Assembly: GCA_900617975.1 (NCBI GenBank)
Contig: UZAE01012485.1
Span: forward strand, 12,098-24,886
Direction of reading: 5' to 3'
Length of the DNA: 12,789 nt
Source: Rodentolepis nana
Lineage: Eukaryota > Platyhelminthes > Cestoda > Cyclophyllidea > Hymenolepididae
Every line of letters begins with the position of its first letter. The stretch's first letter is position 1. The notes below the pieces were generated by a model. That model did no database searches. It was not told the DNA's origin and saw nothing but the letters and a program-made list of their open reading frames with translations. The translations under genes and the position numbers were made by a program. Shown piece after piece: positions 7,401-12,789 of this stretch.

Positions 7401-8050
7401 AAACATGTAACTATGTCAATTTGCCTTTAAGTCAACGTGGGCTCAAAAATGGCTTCTCTTCTGTCGATTAAAGATAGTTTATTTAATTAAAATATTAGCT
7501 GACGATGTATCTAAAATTGAAAGCCAGATTGATCTAGTTCGTGGGTCTGTTTCGACATGCCTTTGATAGGCAGCTCATTTACCAAATGCGGTTGGCTAAT
7601 CAGTTAACTGGCGGTTAATAGACTTTTTAGCCGTATGAGTATGTGTTGCTTTGTGTTCACCACGTGGAGGTAAGTCTATCGCACACCCCTTACTACAAAT
7701 ATATAATAAGTGGAACTCAATCTGCTGTCTTCCTTCAGGTCCGCGAACTTGAACTGGAATTGGCCCAGAATAAAGTTCTATTAGTTGATGCAGAATGTAG
7801 TCGGCAGGACTTGGGTCACCAGTTGACACAAACACTTGCAGAGTTAAATGAGCTCAAATCACAAGCGGAGGCCGGGTTTGGTTATAATCCACGACAATGG
7901 TTGGCCAAAAAGTGGACAAATGTATCCTCTCGGGCGAATGGGAATTCCTCAAGCACTCCCAATACTGCTATTCCTCCCGATTCGACAAATCTTGAAGGCT
8001 CGAATTATTCCGTTTCCACTTTCGCAGAGTCACCTACTACTTTAAATTAG
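1266..8050 (+). CDS. RABGAP1: RABGAP1/RABGAP1L orthologue (TBC Rab-GAP), 5'-partial, 11 exons joined
   Basis: Exons at 1266-1447, 2389-2565, 2637-2830, 2912-3081, 3161-3892, 3979-4104, 4878-5021, 5107-5277, 5893-6096, 6597-6980 and 7739-8050 join without a frame break into 931 residues plus TAG. Order: end of the PTB domain (about 1-15), kinesin-like DUF3694 domain (about 60-245), acidic linker ending DEPLMSGNG, TBC domain (about 380-610), coiled coil (about 630-880), low-complexity tail. The match to vertebrate RABGAP1 is recognised from memory and is collinear over the whole length, including HMYASQWFLTLFTAKFPL and LELELAQ. Family knowledge: a GAP for Rab6 and other Rabs, acting at Golgi, endosomes and centrosome. 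Both catalytic fingers are present (IQKDLPR, Arg about 438; YCQG, Gln about 473), so activity is predicted. Vertebrate RABGAP1 has about 1,070 residues; the missing N terminus with most of the PTB domain should lie upstream. Invertebrates usually have one copy, so RABGAP1 and RABGAP1L cannot be told apart here. Confidence 0.93.
1448..2388 (+). other. Intron 1 of the visible RABGAP1 exons, with microsatellites
   Basis: A 941-nt GT-AG intron. It contains a GGTA/GGTG tract at 1691-1716, an (AT)6 at 2218-2229, a C-rich tract at 2240-2256 and a CT repeat at 2338-2354 that may help form the polypyrimidine tract. A less AT-rich patch at about 2034-2205 contains a perfect hairpin (GGTGAA/TTCACC, 2047-2063) and a 12-nt near-palindrome at 2069-2080. 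It could be a fragment of another repeat, but I cannot assign it. The open frames over it on both strands show no known domain. Confidence 0.75.
2389..2565 (+). CDS. RABGAP1: RABGAP1 exon b (start of DUF3694/kinesin-like domain)
   Basis: The acceptor is TGATTCAG behind a long CT-rich tract; the donor is GTAATT. It enters with the last base of a Cys codon and leaves two bases into a Lys codon. The peptide LRLHIDIREVD, then KSNLFKFRCNQDKVLVIGV, parallels the vertebrate segment with VSLEIKEDD and a Cys/Phe-Lys-Leu-Arg core. This is the first beta-rich part of the DUF3694 domain shared with KIF1-type kinesins. Confidence 0.9.
2637..2830 (+). CDS. RABGAP1: RABGAP1 exon c (DUF3694 domain, middle)
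   Basis: The acceptor is TTTCAAG; the start is fixed by phase (AA|G completes Lys). The peptide begins KCLSLGLAYGR, matching ERCFGLLLSPG in vertebrates, and continues MSLLPDASV and THWSPKAPQF, matching the conserved W-x-P-K-x-P-x-F. The reading frame runs into a TAG six bases after CGA at 2827-2829. The exon therefore must end at 2830, where the intron starts with GC and not GT. Confidence 0.88.
2831..2836 (+). other. Probable non-canonical GC 5' splice site of intron 3
   Basis: The exon/intron border reads CGAG|GCTAGT. The nearest GT (2835-2836) would leave TA in the exon, and joining it to the next exon's first A would make a stop codon. Cutting before GC at 2831 gives Gly/Asp-compatible phase 1 and joins to GATAGATTTG with the expected protein (DRFVFFTVVCDLL). 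GC-AG introns are a known minor class in animals. No transcript data are available here. Confidence 0.7.
2912..3081 (+). CDS. RABGAP1: RABGAP1 exon d (DUF3694 domain, end)
   Basis: The acceptor is CTTTTTAG; the donor is GAG|GTAGCT. The peptide DRFVFFTVVCDLLLESLTGP, then VRLGCVCRAK, then SFWISPQ lines up with vertebrate DKVLFMTTAVDLVITEVQEP and the following strand. It ends in phase 0 within KLKLVE. The open frame goes on into the intron as far as a TAA at 3133-3135; this is read-through and not extra coding sequence, because the next exon resumes the homology. Confidence 0.9.
3161..3892 (+). CDS. RABGAP1: RABGAP1 exon e (acidic linker and first half of TBC domain)
   Basis: This is the largest exon (244 codons). 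Acceptor TATCTTTCAG; donor CAT|GTACTT. It starts by chance with ATG, which is internal. A Ser-rich stretch leads to an acidic linker (DPGDDGTDDDEPLMSGNG), closely like the vertebrate EDNDEPLLSGSG, then WGDLVTEW. The TBC domain starts near RQLVRLGIPDTLRPEIW. The arginine-finger motif IxxDxxR is IQKDLPR, with Arg at 3749-3751. The glutamine finger is in GYCQG, with Gln at 3854-3856. About 30 residues between the WGDLVTEW block and the TBC start (3479-3580) have no counterpart in the vertebrate protein as I recall it. Confidence 0.95.
3979..4104 (+). CDS. RABGAP1: RABGAP1 exon f (TBC domain)
   Basis: Acceptor GCCGTTTTAG; 42 codons in phase 0. The peptide LPEEQAFCLLVKIM follows LLLH of the previous exon, exactly as in vertebrates (LLLHMPEEQAF). 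It ends QLDRLIE. The donor GAG|GTTCGC is weak by consensus, but homology on both sides fixes the border (RLIE|DQVPDVY against RLMQ|EYIPDLY). Confidence 0.94.
4105..4877 (+). other. Intron 6 of RABGAP1 with two G12 runs
   Basis: A 773-nt intron flanked by exons f and g. Two runs of 12 G lie at 4450-4461 and 4513-4524 on the gene's sense strand. Open frames at 4148-4376 on both strands have no recognisable domain. No copy of the interspersed repeat is present. Confidence 0.8.
4878..5021 (+). CDS. RABGAP1: RABGAP1 exon g (TBC domain core)
   Basis: Acceptor TTATGTAG; donor GAG|GTAAGC; 48 codons in phase 0. It holds the most conserved block of the family, HMYASQWFLTLFTAKFPL, identical to vertebrates, followed by FRIFDIFLVE. 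Overlapping open frames over the same stretch are shadows and not separate genes. Confidence 0.96.
5107..5277 (+). CDS. RABGAP1: RABGAP1 exon h (end of TBC domain)
   Basis: Acceptor TTACTTTAG; donor AAG|GTAAGC; 57 codons in phase 0. The peptide begins GLLFIFKVMIAFLK and contains LDFEGTLKYFRITLPKRFRS, close to vertebrate TDFEGALKFFRVQLPKRYRS. This is the last TBC helix region and the lead into the coiled coil. Confidence 0.95.
5278..5892 (+). other. Intron 8 of RABGAP1, half filled by repeat copy A
   Basis: A 615-nt intron. Repeat copy A fills 5506-5807. The rest is AT-rich and has no coding signal that continues the protein. Confidence 0.85.
5506..5807 (-). mobile_element. SINE-like interspersed repeat, copy A (intron 8)
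   Basis: This is a near-full-length copy, about 300 bp. On the plus strand it runs from TTATTTATTTCAAAT through ATCATTAGCCCTTTAG and CTTCACAGAG to GTAAGTCTATCGCGCGCCCC. The A-rich tail is therefore at the low-coordinate end and the element reads on the minus strand, antisense to RABGAP1. Flanks GGCCCCTAATGT (5493-5504) and GGCCCCCTTATTGT (5808-5821) look like a decayed target-site duplication. It carries no protein-coding capacity. Confidence 0.85.
5893..6096 (+). CDS. RABGAP1: RABGAP1 exon i (coiled coil, first part)
   Basis: Acceptor TAACGACAG; donor CGG|GTGAGT; 68 codons in phase 0. The peptide begins ISGRQLIRYGRDFEKQRE and is then Glu/Arg/Leu-rich with heptad spacing (RELNRLREECGRLDKENGDL), matching vertebrate ISQKKLKKYEKEY and RLEQENDDLA. 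Base composition is GC-richer than the flanking introns, as expected for coding DNA. Confidence 0.94.
6097..6596 (+). other. Intron 9 of RABGAP1
   Basis: A 500-nt AT-rich intron between two coiled-coil exons, with GTGAGT donor and TCTTTAG acceptor. Open frames inside it have a composition typical of AT-rich non-coding DNA and no similarity I can recognise. I see no repeat copy. Confidence 0.85.
6597..6980 (+). CDS. RABGAP1: RABGAP1 exon j (coiled coil, second part)
   Basis: Acceptor GTCTTTAG; donor AGG|GTGAGT; 128 codons in phase 0. A competing AG at 6570-6571 is excluded because it leads to an in-frame TGA. The peptide is heptad-like (LEDEVENLRQELRNTQYEL), then SARLEKEQNTA and a Cys pair in GCNGECRRVL. 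These parallel vertebrate SERLEKQQTAN and DCERCREFF. The segment after the Cys pair is divergent. Confidence 0.93.
7015..7375 (-). mobile_element. SINE-like interspersed repeat, copy B (intron between exons j and k)
   Basis: This full-length copy is longer than its relatives, partly because a run of 22 G (7132-7153) has grown in a position where other copies have about GGAGGGGG. All conserved blocks are present: ATCATTAGCCCTTTAG, CTTCACAGAGAGGA, GACTTTTTTGCCGTATGAG, and CCACGTGGAGGTAAGTC. The A-rich tail is at the low-coordinate end. I found no clear target-site duplication. Confidence 0.87.
7600..7689 (-). mobile_element. SINE-like repeat, copy C, head fragment only
   Basis: Only about 90 bp of the repeat head is present, from TAACTGGCGGTTAATAGAC to ATCGCACACCCC on the plus strand. 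The middle and the A-rich tail are absent. On the element's own strand this is a 3'-truncated copy, which differs from the 5' truncation usual in LINE-type insertion; a later deletion is possible. It ends 49 nt before the acceptor of the last coding exon. Confidence 0.8.
7739..8050 (+). CDS. RABGAP1: RABGAP1 exon k, last coding exon with stop
   Basis: Acceptor TCCTTCAG; 103 codons plus TAG at 8048-8050. The peptide VRELELELAQNKVLLVDAEC matches the vertebrate end of the coiled coil (LREMELELAQTKLQLVEAEC). The tail has a tryptophan-containing stretch (NPRQWLAKKW), like vertebrate KKTWFNR, and then about 45 Ser/Thr/Asn/Pro-rich residues with no recognisable domain. A 3' piece of the interspersed repeat ends only 49 nt before this acceptor. 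Confidence 0.95.
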   Translation, partial: VRELELELAQNKVLLVDAECSRQDLGHQLTQTLAELNELKSQAEAGFGYNPRQWLAKKWTNVSSRANGNSSSTPNTAIPPDSTNLEGSNYSVSTFAESPTTLN

Positions 8051-8345
8051 CAGAAGTTCAATAGGAATTACACCATTTGTTCATTGGCCAAGTTGTGCTT
8101 TCAATCCCGATGCGCGTGCTCTCTCTCTCGTTCCCCCCCCCCTCTCCCCCCTCCATCACTGCGGATTGTAATATCTCGTGTCTCTTTCACTTCGCCCCCC
8201 CCTCCCCCCCCCTCTCCTGTATTCATCTTAAGGATTTGACCTAATCTGAAATCTTTTGAGGCATTATTCCTTTCCTAAATTTGTTCAAACCCCATTGTAT
8301 CCGCACCTAAGTCGTGTTGATGGTAGGTGAAACATGATAAATAAG
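8051..8345 (+). other. RABGAP1 3' UTR with C/T-rich tracts
   Basis: The sequence after the stop has CT repeats and C runs: C10 at 8133-8142, and C8-T-C9 at 8195-8212. No exact AATAAA occurs nearby; the closest is AATAAG at 8340-8345, inside GATAAATAAGG. The 3' end of the transcript is therefore a guess. Confidence 0.55.
8340..8345 (+). terminator. Possible variant polyadenylation signal for RABGAP1
   Basis: AATAAG, 290 nt after the stop codon, is the first hexamer close to AATAAA. The following 50 nt are T-rich (GACTTTTTTTCGAATTT). It is a one-base variant, so the assignment is weak. Confidence 0.3.
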
Positions 8346-9090
8346 GTCTATTTTTACCCGAAGTGAGACTTTTTTTCGAATTTATTCATCACATTAAGTT
8401 GTGTGCGTGGGCACTGTCACCAAAGTTGATTTGAGTACGATAATCATTGCCTTGAAACTGCGGATGCATATAAGAGTGAAGGCTATGAGCAAATCTATTC
8501 AGGCACCGAGATATCCTCACAGTCTATTAACTTTGCGCTCATAACTCTGGAATAGAAAGGTAAGGAATATTTGCAGATGGAAGATTGGATACAACCACGT
8601 TATTGATAGCTACCAATCATCATTCAGTAAAGTGAAGAGAAATGTGCAATTACTTTCTTTCTTGTCCATTGCGTTATTGGGATTAAATATTACGCATAAA
8701 AGACCATACATGGGATATCACTATGGGGTAATCAATTTGATTGGATATCTGCTTTTTATTTGTGTGTTCAGGAGGCGCAATTCACCCGGATCTCACTTTC
8801 TAACAATCCGTTCAAAGTTTTGTCAACTTTGTGGTAATCGTGAGCAGTAGATCGATGCAGCACTATGGATTTTAACGTTTTTTTTTGCACAGCAGATGGG
8901 AGCATCTGTTAACATCTCCAATTCTGAAATTTGATTGGTTATAAAGTTGGGGGAGAAAAATATTGTGCAGTATTCGAGTTGAGTGGAGTGGATGTTTATT
9001 CTTGAACCAAGGATTTGCTATGCAATCTACAAGTGGCGAGAACGTCCTATGAACACTTCCAACAATGAAAGTGGTTTCTCAATTGCATTT
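8346..9090. other. Intergenic, no gene seen
   Basis: AT-rich sequence. An open frame at 8632-8850 encodes a hydrophobic but unrecognised peptide, lacks an ATG start and is probably chance. A perfect hairpin (CAGATG/CATCTG, 4-nt loop) lies at 8893-8908 after a T-run. Confidence 0.7.
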
Positions 9091-9394
9091 GTTTATTTCA
9101 GATGACAGGCGGTTTGATAGTTATTAGCCATTTAGCTGACTTCGGGCTTCACAGAGAGGAGGAGGAATATCAAAGTGACAAAAAGTCAGGAGGGGGAACA
9201 GAATAATGATTCACATAAGTAAAAGTCATAGACAGATACAAAGGCAGAGAAAAGGTAAGATGAGTACTGTGAAGGGTTGAATATGACATGGAAGTTTGAA
9301 GTCAGAAATCAACTGCCAGTTTTTAAACTTTTTCGCCATATGAGTATACATTGCCCAGGGTGCACCATGTGGAGGTAACTCTATCACACACCCC
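9091..9394 (-). mobile_element. SINE-like repeat, copy D (downstream, decayed at CpG sites)
   Basis: A full-length copy from GTTTATTTCAGATGACAGG to CTATCACACACCCC. It is the most diverged copy. Most positions where the other copies have CG read CA or TG here (for example CCATGTGG for CCACGTGG and GCCATATG for GCCGTATG). The 5' splice-like motif is also changed (GGTAACTC). I found no convincing target-site duplication. Confidence 0.85.
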
Positions 9395-9651
9395 GATGTT
9401 AACACTATTGTTCATTTACACTTGAATAATCTATCTTGGATTTAAACTATCAAGCCTATACTCGTCTGGCCACTCAAATTTTCATTTTACTGTGCCCTAT
9501 TTCACTTATTTTAATCTTTTTTTCGAAAGACGAGATAGTAGGAACTAGAATGGCCATGAGTTGGGCCGTTTTCTCTCTGCCATTTCATGGATTACAATAG
9601 AAATTCCGGATCAAAACACCATCTACCGAAAATCAACTTTCTAAATTAATA

Positions 9652-9665
9652 GTAAGCGAAGAAAT
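9652..9665 (+). repeat. Target-site duplication of repeat copy E, low-coordinate side
   Basis: GTAAGCGAAGAAAT, repeated after the element as GTAAGCAAAGAAAT (13 of 14 identical). The length is typical of LINE-machinery insertion and too long for most DNA transposons or LTR elements. Confidence 0.85.
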
Positions 9666-9961
9666 TTATTTATATCAAATGGCAGGCTTTAGGATATTTA
9701 TCATTAGCCCTTTAGTTGACTTCAGGCTTCACAGAGGGGAAGAAACATCAAACAGAACAGAAGTGTTTCAAAGCTGTAAGATACAAACACAAAGGTAGAA
9801 AAAAAGGTGAGGTGAGTACTGTGGAAGTAGTCGAATAAGGCATACAGTGAGGTGATGGTAGTTTGAAGTCAGAAGTCAACTGTCGGTAAATAGACTTTTT
9901 TGCCGTATGAGTATACGTTGCCCAGGGTACACCACGTGGAGGTAAGTCTATCGCACACCCC
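9666..9961 (-). mobile_element. SINE-like repeat, copy E, with target-site duplication
   Basis: A complete copy from TTATTTATATCAAATGGCAG to TCGCACACCCC, about 296 bp. It is flanked by a 14-bp direct repeat with one mismatch (9652-9665 and 9962-9975), so the element limits are directly visible. The tail on the minus strand ends ATATAAATAAAT. The head has all conserved blocks, including CACGTG and GTAAGT. A minus-strand open frame across it is a by-product and not a gene. Confidence 0.92.
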
Positions 9962-9975
9962 GTAAGCAAAGAAAT
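9962..9975 (+). repeat. Target-site duplication of repeat copy E, high-coordinate side
   Basis: GTAAGCAAAGAAAT, starting directly after the terminal CACACCCC. It differs from the other copy at one base (A for G). Confidence 0.85.
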
Positions 9976-10996
9976 AGCCAAGTAATCATTTCCGTAGATT
10001 GAAACCACCCATTAATGTTTACCCAGTGGTATTTAAAACCAACTACAGTTCAAAGTACAGTTCAAATTGGTTTCACGATAATTTGCATGGGCCAGTATGT
10101 TAGCATCGTGCCGAACATCGATTAATCATCCAATGACGCGTAATGCATCATTTGCCAATTAAATGTCGGTCGTTTCCGCCCCCCCCCCCTGCCCTGTGGT
10201 TAACATCTGATACAGACAGGAAGAGCCTAAATTTTAGCCAGTCAATTTTCTTTTCATCATTCGGTTCCAACTTGCATTTAATTTAATTTTGAATCTAAAA
10301 GAATCGTTATTTTGTGAAAGTGCCTTTGGTATTTTATTTTAAATTTAAGAAAGTTTGATTTTTTTTTTATTGTTTGAGTATTTAATCCAGTGAAATTTCA
10401 GCAATCAATATTTCAAGACCAAACCAATTATTGTCAGCTGCTTGGCTACTTATTTTCTTCTATTTTTAATTCAGATGTCGAATAGAAGTCAGAGTTTTTA
10501 GTTAAAAGAATAATTGGAAGATATTAACAATGGTATATCTATAATTAATGGTTAATCGCAATCTGTGCATCGAAATTGTCTATTATTTTACGAATAATTA
10601 AGTTATGATTGCCAGAGTTTTATTGGAGGACTATTTTAATTAAAGTTGTTAATCGGTTCTAAATTAATATCATGCTGATACTAGTCAGGATATCAGTTGG
10701 GTCGCGAATGCGGCTAGAATTCAAGCCAGGGAGGGTTGGCTTAATTAAACTAGTCGAAATGCATTTTCACAGTTGGGCGGTTGGGTTGGTGTTTATTCAA
10801 ATGTCGAACACGAATCTGTGACCTCTACCGTTAAGGTCATCTTGATTTAAACACACACACACCTTTCTCAGCAGGTACCCCCTCTACACCAGTTAGCGAA
10901 TTTCAACATTTCAGCATAGTGCAATGAAAGCGAAATTAAATCTCTTTCAACTGGACGGAGCGAGAATGGAGATGTATAGAGGAGGCAACCAACTGA
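9976..10996. other. Intergenic, AT-rich, no gene seen
   Basis: There are no coding frames of note. It contains a C11 run (10179-10189), a strongly AT-rich core (about 10250-10680), an imperfect 10-bp-stem hairpin at 10718-10746 and a short CA repeat near 10850-10861. Confidence 0.7.
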
Positions 10997-11010
10997 ATTA
11001 GTTCTAGTTT

Positions 11011-11332
11011 ATTTTATTTATTTCAAATGGCAAGCTTTAAGATAGTTATCATTAGCCCTTTAGCTGACTTCGGGCTTCACAGAGAGGACGAGGAACATCA
11101 AAGTGAGAAATTGGAGAGGGAGAACAGAAGAATGATTCAAATGTGTAAAAGAGACAGACATAAAGGCCGAGAAAAAGCCAGATGAGAACTGTGATAGTGG
11201 TCGAATATGACATACAGTGGGGTCATGGTAGCTTGAAGTTAGAAGTCAGCTGGCGGTTTATAGACTTTTTTTGCCGTATGAATATACGTTGTCTAGGGTG
11301 CACCACGTAGAGGTTTGTCTTTCGCACACCCC
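11011..11332 (-). mobile_element. SINE-like repeat, copy F
   Basis: A full-length copy from ATTTTATTTATTTCAAATGG to CTTTCGCACACCCC. Its tail is the longest seen, a (AAAT)n-like tract on the minus strand. The head has small changes (CCACGTAGAGGTTTGTC) that break the splice-like motif. Flanks at 10997-11011 and 11333-11347 share 11 of 15 bases, a possible decayed target-site duplication. Confidence 0.87.
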
Positions 11333-12657
11333 ATTTGTCCTAATATTTACGGTTCGAAGTATAAAGTTGGTTCATTCTTCAAATCCTAAGAGGAAAAGAT
11401 TGCACTATTATTTGATCGAATAATTTAAAAATAAAAAATTAAACTTTGCGACTATGTTCATGCATCAATTTTTCGGAGATTTTGGTTGAAAGTATGACCA
11501 AGCAATGGTTTCTAGTGGGTCAAAACGACGATGGTTGCGATGAAGGGGGGGGGGGAAAGCGAACAGGGGCGCGAATGCAAGAAGTTTAATTGAAATCCAT
11601 GTCCCCCAAGAGGAAGGAAATACATCATTTTGACTTTGGTGTATCATCCAAGCTCAATACGTAGCATCACCCTTTAATTTAGTGGTTAAGGGTGACTCTT
11701 AAAGTACTTCATCGATTTTCATTTTAATTTTCAAAGTTCTCCAGGTCTATCCTAAAGTACACCTGCACTCATTCACACGCATTCTCGCCTCAACTTAAAG
11801 AGACAGTCGATGGAACAGAATAACTGGTTTAAAATGCCCAAATTTACTTGAGTTCACGCAAAGTAAATCTTGCGAACAAAAAGGCGAATAAATATATACA
11901 TATTATTGCTTTCACTAAATAGTTTCCAAGGCTTTTTTTCGAATTTTAAATGCGACATTCGTAAGTAAGAGGTCACTCCATCAATCCTACCCCCCTCCCA
12001 AATTTTGATTGTATGTGGTAGCCAAAGTCATAAATTTTATTAAATCCTACACTGACCTAAAGTCATTTGCCACAGTGTTAAGTGTTTCACACACACGCGG
12101 ACACGTCTACTTAAAAAATGTTTAAGTATTTTAATGACCTAGCCACCGCATTAGTCATCGACTAATTTGCGCGGTGTCATCCAAACAAGGTCAGTGAGAG
12201 AAAGAGACGGTGGAGAGACGTTGTAGCGCGACTGTTGCAATGAGAGTTTACGAATTCGTCAATGTCAGAGGATGACTAACTCCACTAGAGAGGGAAAAAA
12301 ATCGTTTATTTATAAAAAAACAAGTTTTGTAGGAGAAGCTGGGGCTTCTGGCGGTTGATGTGAGTAATGCATGGAGTTGGTGTATTTGTTCCGTTCCTTT
12401 TTTTGAGAAAGATGACTTGCCAAATGACTGCTGTATTATATTAAAACATTCTTTTGGGAATACCGTGATGAAATAAATCGCTTTCGACAACCTATTTCTA
12501 TGGAATTGCCTCCATACGCGGATCCATATTCCTCGAGTTAGCCTCAGAGGCTGACTTCAACCTATTTGCTAAGAATCTTGTCTTGTAATTGTGGGGAAGA
12601 GAACGAGTGAATTTCAATAAACAAAATGATGTACACTTCCGGTGTAACAACTTTACT
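11333..12657. other. Intergenic, no gene seen
   Basis: AT-rich sequence with a G11 run at 11545-11555. Minus-strand open frames at 11465-11647 and 12248-12490 have no recognisable domain and no matching exon structure. A 13-nt palindrome (AGCCTC-A-GAGGCT) sits at 12540-12552 and a plus-strand AATAAA at 12616-12621, but I cannot tie either to a transcript. Confidence 0.65.
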
Positions 12658-12789
12658 CGATGGACTTACCTCCACGTGGTGCATCCTGGGCAACGTATAC
12701 TCATACGGCAAAAAAGTCTGTTAACCGGTAGTTGACTTCTCACTTCAAACTACCATTACCCCATTGTATGTCATATTCCACCATTTCCC
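12658..12789 (+). mobile_element. SINE-like repeat, copy G, inverted and cut by the window end
   Basis: This is the head of the same repeat in the opposite orientation to the other six: CGATGGACTTACCTCCACG, then GGGCAACGTATACTCATACG, then the region matching TGTATGTCATATTCCACC. The outermost GGGGTGTG of the head is missing, so it is slightly 5'-truncated. The tail lies outside the window. Confidence 0.87.

Larger units (their letters stand above)
6981..7738 (+). other. Intron 11-side intron of RABGAP1 (between exons j and k) with two repeat copies
   Basis: A 758-nt intron with GTGAGT donor and CCTTCAG acceptor. Repeat copies B (7015-7375) and C (about 7600-7689) lie in the same orientation and fill well over half of it. 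The remaining spacer (7376-7599) is AT-rich and featureless. Confidence 0.85.

Noticed and set aside
7619..7689. Repeat head as a hammerhead ribozyme (GTATGAG resembles CTGATGAG)
   Set aside because: The invariant CUGAUGA and GAAA core boxes are missing, and the stems do not form the three-way junction.
7619..7689. Repeat head as a spliced-leader RNA gene (GGTAAGT donor plus T-run resembling an Sm site)
   Set aside because: The T-run lies before the donor, the opposite order from SL RNA. I do not recognise a flatworm spliced-leader exon in it.
8632..8850. Small membrane protein gene downstream of RABGAP1
   Set aside because: It begins at GTG and not ATG, lies in AT-rich DNA where hydrophobic chance frames are common, and shows no splice or conserved motif.
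9748..10008. Minus-strand open frame of 86 codons (and a similar one at 7596-7835) with a shared peptide near CAIDLPPRG and TAKKSI
   Set aside because: The shared peptide is just translation of the interspersed repeat head. The two frames have different continuations and no gene structure.
12248..12490. Minus-strand 80-codon gene
   Set aside because: No recognisable domain, AT-rich codon use and no supporting exons nearby.
1..12789. CRISPR array, prokaryotic operon or defence system
   Set aside because: The window is eukaryotic with spliced exons. Repeats are about 300 bp and irregularly spaced, with no regular spacers.

Overview
The window looks like nuclear DNA of a parasitic flatworm, most likely a tapeworm (cestode). 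The reasons are a single animal-type gene split into 11 visible exons, very short introns (71-86 nt) mixed with longer ones, an AT-rich intergenic background with many long G or C runs, and a dense short interspersed repeat family. The species cannot be read from the sequence. The placement rests on gene architecture and overall feel and has not been checked by a search.

Bases 1-8050 hold one plus-strand gene, an orthologue of RABGAP1/RABGAP1L (also called GAPCenA), a GTPase-activating protein for Rab GTPases. The 11 exons join in one open frame of 2,796 nt: 931 residues plus a TAG stop. The 5' part, coding for the N terminus and most of the PTB domain, lies before the window. In order the visible protein has the last helix of the PTB domain, the kinesin-like (DUF3694) domain, an acidic linker, a TBC Rab-GAP domain with both catalytic fingers intact, and a C-terminal coiled coil. 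Intron 3 appears to use a rare GC 5' splice site.

Bases 8051-12789 have no gene I can support. They start with a C/T-tract-rich 3' UTR and continue as AT-rich intergenic DNA.

From about 5500 onward there are seven copies of one interspersed repeat of about 300 bp: one in intron 8, two in intron 11 and four downstream. Six lie antisense to the gene and the last is inverted. Read on its own strand, the repeat has a strongly conserved, palindrome-rich head that begins GGGGTGTGCGATAGACTTACC and an A-rich AAATAAA-like tail. One copy has a 14-bp target-site duplication with a single mismatch. This points to a SINE-like, LINE-mobilised element. In the gene's sense direction its head carries a near-perfect 5' splice site (GGAG|GTAAGT), so the intronic copies could be exonised. 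The repeat family is the most interesting content. I saw no CRISPR array, bacterial-type system, tRNA or rRNA.
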